A stretch of 24,267 nucleotides of DNA from JBDUDR01 sp040002845 (GTDB lineage: Bacteria > Actinomycetota > Actinomycetes > Propionibacteriales > Nocardioidaceae), in the NCBI GenBank assembly GCA_040002845.1, contig JBDUDR010000028.1:1-24267 (forward strand), read 5' to 3'. The notes beneath the pieces are model-generated. The model did not search any database. It was not told the DNA's origin and saw nothing but the letters and a program-made list of their open reading frames with translations. Position 1 is the stretch's first letter, and each line of letters opens with the position of its first letter. Shown piece after piece: positions 22,553 to 24,267 of this stretch. The position numbers and the translations under genes were made by a program.

Positions 22553-23920
22553 ATGACTACGCCTGCCACGTCACAGTCCGAAGTCCCTCAGGAGCGTCGT
22601 GTCGTAACCGAGATCCCCGGCCCTCGGTCTCGAGAGCTGCTGGCTCGGAAGCAGAACACGGTCGCGGACGGGGTCGGGACGACGCTGCCGGTGTTCGTCA
22701 CGAGGGCCGGTGGCGGAGTCGTCGTCGACGTCGACGGCAACTCCCTCATCGACCTGGCAGCGGGCATCGCCGTGGTCAACGTCGGCAACTCGGCCCCGGC
22801 CGTCGTGCGCCGGGTCACCGACCAGGTGCAGGCATTCACCCACACCTGCTTCATGATTGCGCCGTACGAAGGCTACGTAGAGGTCTGTGAGCGGCTGGCC
22901 GAGGTGACCCCCGGTGACCACCACAAGAAGTCGGCATTGTTCAACTCAGGAGCCGAGGCCGTCGAGAACGCGGTCAAGATCGCGCGGGTGCACACTCGCC
23001 GAAGCGCGGTCGCGGTGTTCGACCACGCGTACCACGGGCGTACCAACCTGACGATGGCGATGACCGCCAAGAACATGCCCTACAAGCACGGTTTCGGACC
23101 ATTTGCACCGGAGGTCTACCGCGTCCCCATGTCATATCCCTTCCGGGAGCCCACGCCGACCGACGGCGCGGCAGCTGCGGCGCGCGCGATCGACGTCATG
23201 GACAAGCAGATCGGCGCGGACAATCTCTCCTGCGTCGTGATCGAGCCCATCCAGGGCGAGGGCGGCTTTGTCGTGCCGGCAGAGGGGTTCCTCCCAGACG
23301 TGGCGAGGTGGTGCCAGCAGCAGGGTGTGGTCTTCATCGCCGACGAGATCCAAACCGGTTTCTGCCGGACCGGGGACTGGTTCGCCTGCGAGCACGAGGG
23401 CGTGGTTCCAGACCTGATCACGACCGCCAAGAGCCTCGCCGGGGGCTTACCGCTGGCAGCAGTCACCGGGCGCGCGGACATCGTCGACGCGGTGCACACC
23501 GGTGGGCTCGGCGGCACGTACGGAGGCAACCCGGTCGCCTGCGCGGCCGCGTTGGGAGCCCTCGAGACGATGCACGCGCAAGACCTCCCGGCCAAGGCCC
23601 GTCGGATCGGGGAGCTCATGCTGCCTCGGCTGCGGCAGCTGCAGCACGACCACCCGTTCATCGGAGATGTACGCGGGCGCGGAGCGATGCTGGCGATCGA
23701 GCTGGTCGAGCCGGGCACCCGGGTCCCCGCCCCGACTGCCGCGGCGGCGATCTCGGCGGCCTGCCACGCCGAGGGCGTGCTCACGTTGACGTGCGGTACG
23801 TTCGGCAACGTACTGCGGTTCCTGCCGCCGCTGGTCATGCCGGAGCACCTGCTCCTCGACGCACTCGACGTGCTCGACAAGGCCGTCCTCACAGCCGCGG
23901 GCACGGCCCCCGGCGCGTGA
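22553..23920 (+). CDS. gabT: Class III PLP aminotransferase, 4-aminobutyrate aminotransferase type
   Basis: Transfers the amino group of 4-aminobutyrate or a related omega-amino acid to 2-oxoglutarate. The 455 residues show the class III fold: N-S-G-A-E-A-V-E-N-A (131-140) for the cofactor phosphate, F-D-H-A-Y-H-G-R-T (156-164), E-P-I-Q-G-E-G-G (231-238), A-D-E-I-Q-T-G-F-C-R-T-G (263-274) with the pyridine-binding Asp264, and T-A-K-S-L-A-G-G-L-P (291-300) with Schiff-base Lys293. The N-terminus with I-P-G-P-R-S-R-E-L-L matches actinobacterial GabT. The ATG at 22553 is preferred; the open frame extends back to 22142, but that part overlaps dxr antisense. Other omega-amino acid substrates are possible. 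Confidence 0.92.
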   Translation: MTTPATSQSEVPQERRVVTEIPGPRSRELLARKQNTVADGVGTTLPVFVTRAGGGVVVDVDGNSLIDLAAGIAVVNVGNSAPAVVRRVTDQVQAFTHTCFMIAPYEGYVEVCERLAEVTPGDHHKKSALFNSGAEAVENAVKIARVHTRRSAVAVFDHAYHGRTNLTMAMTAKNMPYKHGFGPFAPEVYRVPMSYPFREPTPTDGAAAAARAIDVMDKQIGADNLSCVVIEPIQGEGGFVVPAEGFLPDVARWCQQQGVVFIADEIQTGFCRTGDWFACEHEGVVPDLITTAKSLAGGLPLAAVTGRADIVDAVHTGGLGGTYGGNPVACAAALGALETMHAQDLPAKARRIGELMLPRLRQLQHDHPFIGDVRGRGAMLAIELVEPGTRVPAPTAAAAISAACHAEGVLTLTCGTFGNVLRFLPPLVMPEHLLLDALDVLDKAVLTAAGTAPGA

Positions 23921-23968
23921 CCGGCCGGGGTGCTGCTTGAGCTCGTGGCGTAGGACCGGACGACCCCA

Positions 23969-23991
23969 AGCCCCAACGGCCGGCAGGGGCT
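23969..23991 (+). terminator. Possible terminator after the aminotransferase gene
   Basis: AGCCCC (23969-23974) pairs with GGGGCT (23986-23991) around an 11-nt GC-rich loop, 48 bp after the gabT-type stop. It overlaps the edge of the dispersed repeat. No U-run. Confidence 0.35.
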
Positions 23992-24066
23992 GGCTGTGCC
24001 ACAAAGTGTGACGGTAATGCTGTCCCGCCACCGGGCCGACTACCGGAACGTCGCTTTTTGCGATGC
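23983..24066 (-). repeat. Dispersed ~82-bp repeat, copy B (inverted)
   Basis: On the minus strand this 84-nt stretch matches copy A at 18343-18423. It includes the identical 17-mer (plus-strand positions 24007-24023) and the TGGC/GCCA mini-hairpin. Both copies sit in intergenic DNA near 3' ends of genes, in opposite orientation, about 5.6 kb apart. Confidence 0.75.
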
Positions 24067-24220
24067 TGTCGGTGGCGCCCACTCGCCAGGTAAGGCTTTC
24101 GCCCGCAGACCCGTGAGCAATATCGCAGGAGTTGCGGACGCAAGCCGATGGCCCGTGGTCGCGGCCGGGTGCGATACGTTCGACGGCGTCGCTGCCCGTC
24201 GTCGTACAAAGGAAGTTGAT

Positions 24221-24267
24221 GTGGGCTCGCTTTGGCATCCGTTCTCGGACATGGGGGCAGTCGAGGA
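24221..24267 (+). CDS. Class III aminotransferase, N-terminal fragment at window edge
   Basis: Only the first 15 codons are present. They read V-G-S-L-W-H-P-F-S-D-M-G-A-V-E; the L-W-H-P-F-x-x-M signature is typical of the N-terminus of class III PLP aminotransferases (BioA-like and omega-transaminase groups). The GTG at 24221 is supported by AAAGGAAG 5 nt upstream. The gene continues outside the window, so the substrate class cannot be decided. Confidence 0.6.
   Translation, partial: MGSLWHPFSDMGAVE

Larger units (their letters stand above)
23921..24220. other. 300-bp intergenic region between two aminotransferase genes
   Basis: No convincing gene. It holds a terminator-like stem (23969-23991), copy B of the ~82-bp dispersed repeat (23983-24066), a small palindrome around 24132-24143 (TTGCGGACGCAA), and the Shine-Dalgarno of the next gene (AAAGGAAG, 24208-24215). 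A TACGTT box near 24175 is a weak -10 candidate. Confidence 0.6.

Noticed and set aside
24133..24142. Recurring 10-mer TGCGGACGCA (also near 5050, 10925 and, inverted, 18452) as a shared regulatory motif
   Set aside because: Near-identical GCGGACGC strings are frequent inside coding regions here, and one full copy is the end of proS; composition and codon use can explain it.

Overview
The window is high-GC DNA with frequent GTG starts, 4-bp stop/start overlaps and a gene order typical of Actinomycetota. Reading along the minus strand the order is dxr-rseP-ispG ... GNAT ... proS ... [divergent DUF4439] rimP-nusA-ylxR-infB-rbfA-truB. The same order is known from mycobacteria, streptomycetes and Micrococcales. 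I cannot name the genus. This is a mostly core chromosomal region with accessory genes between the conserved blocks.

Layout from left to right. (1) 1-868: a GT39-type membrane glycosyltransferase, cut by the window edge and apparently broken by an internal deletion/frameshift. (2) 871-7109, minus strand: the translation/ribosome-maturation operon rimP, nusA, ylxR, infB, rbfA, truB. (3) 7255-8226, plus strand: a divergent Tat-lipoprotein with a DUF4439 ferritin-like domain. (4) 8255-14543, minus strand: a secreted S55 (SpoIVB-like) serine-protease-family protein, a HAD-like hydrolase, prolyl-tRNA synthetase, a membrane-anchored protein with a small extracellular domain, and a CapA-like lipoprotein. 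(5) 14617-16818, minus strand: a DUF4081/GNAT acetyltransferase and an MFS exporter, the latter preceded by an 18-codon leader ORF with a perfect Shine-Dalgarno. (6) 16949-18013, plus strand: a DUF4037 nucleotidyltransferase-like protein, followed by 730 bp of structured non-coding DNA. (7) 18744-22463, minus strand: ispG, rseP and dxr, i.e. two MEP isoprenoid enzymes around the site-2 protease. (8) 22553 to the end, plus strand: a GABA-type class III aminotransferase, then a second class III aminotransferase cut by the window edge.

The functional themes are ribosome biogenesis and translation (rimP to truB, proS), isoprenoid precursor synthesis with regulated intramembrane proteolysis (dxr, rseP, ispG), and envelope or export functions (GT39, S55 protein, CapA, MFS).

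The least expected signals are: the polyproline-containing leader ORF translationally coupled to the MFS gene; an ~82-bp imperfect repeat present in two inverted copies (18343-18423 and 23983-24066); a cluster of inverted repeats in the 18014-18743 gap; an S55 protein whose Ser motif precedes its His motif; and a broken GT39 gene. I found no rRNA, tRNA, CRISPR array or intact insertion sequence.
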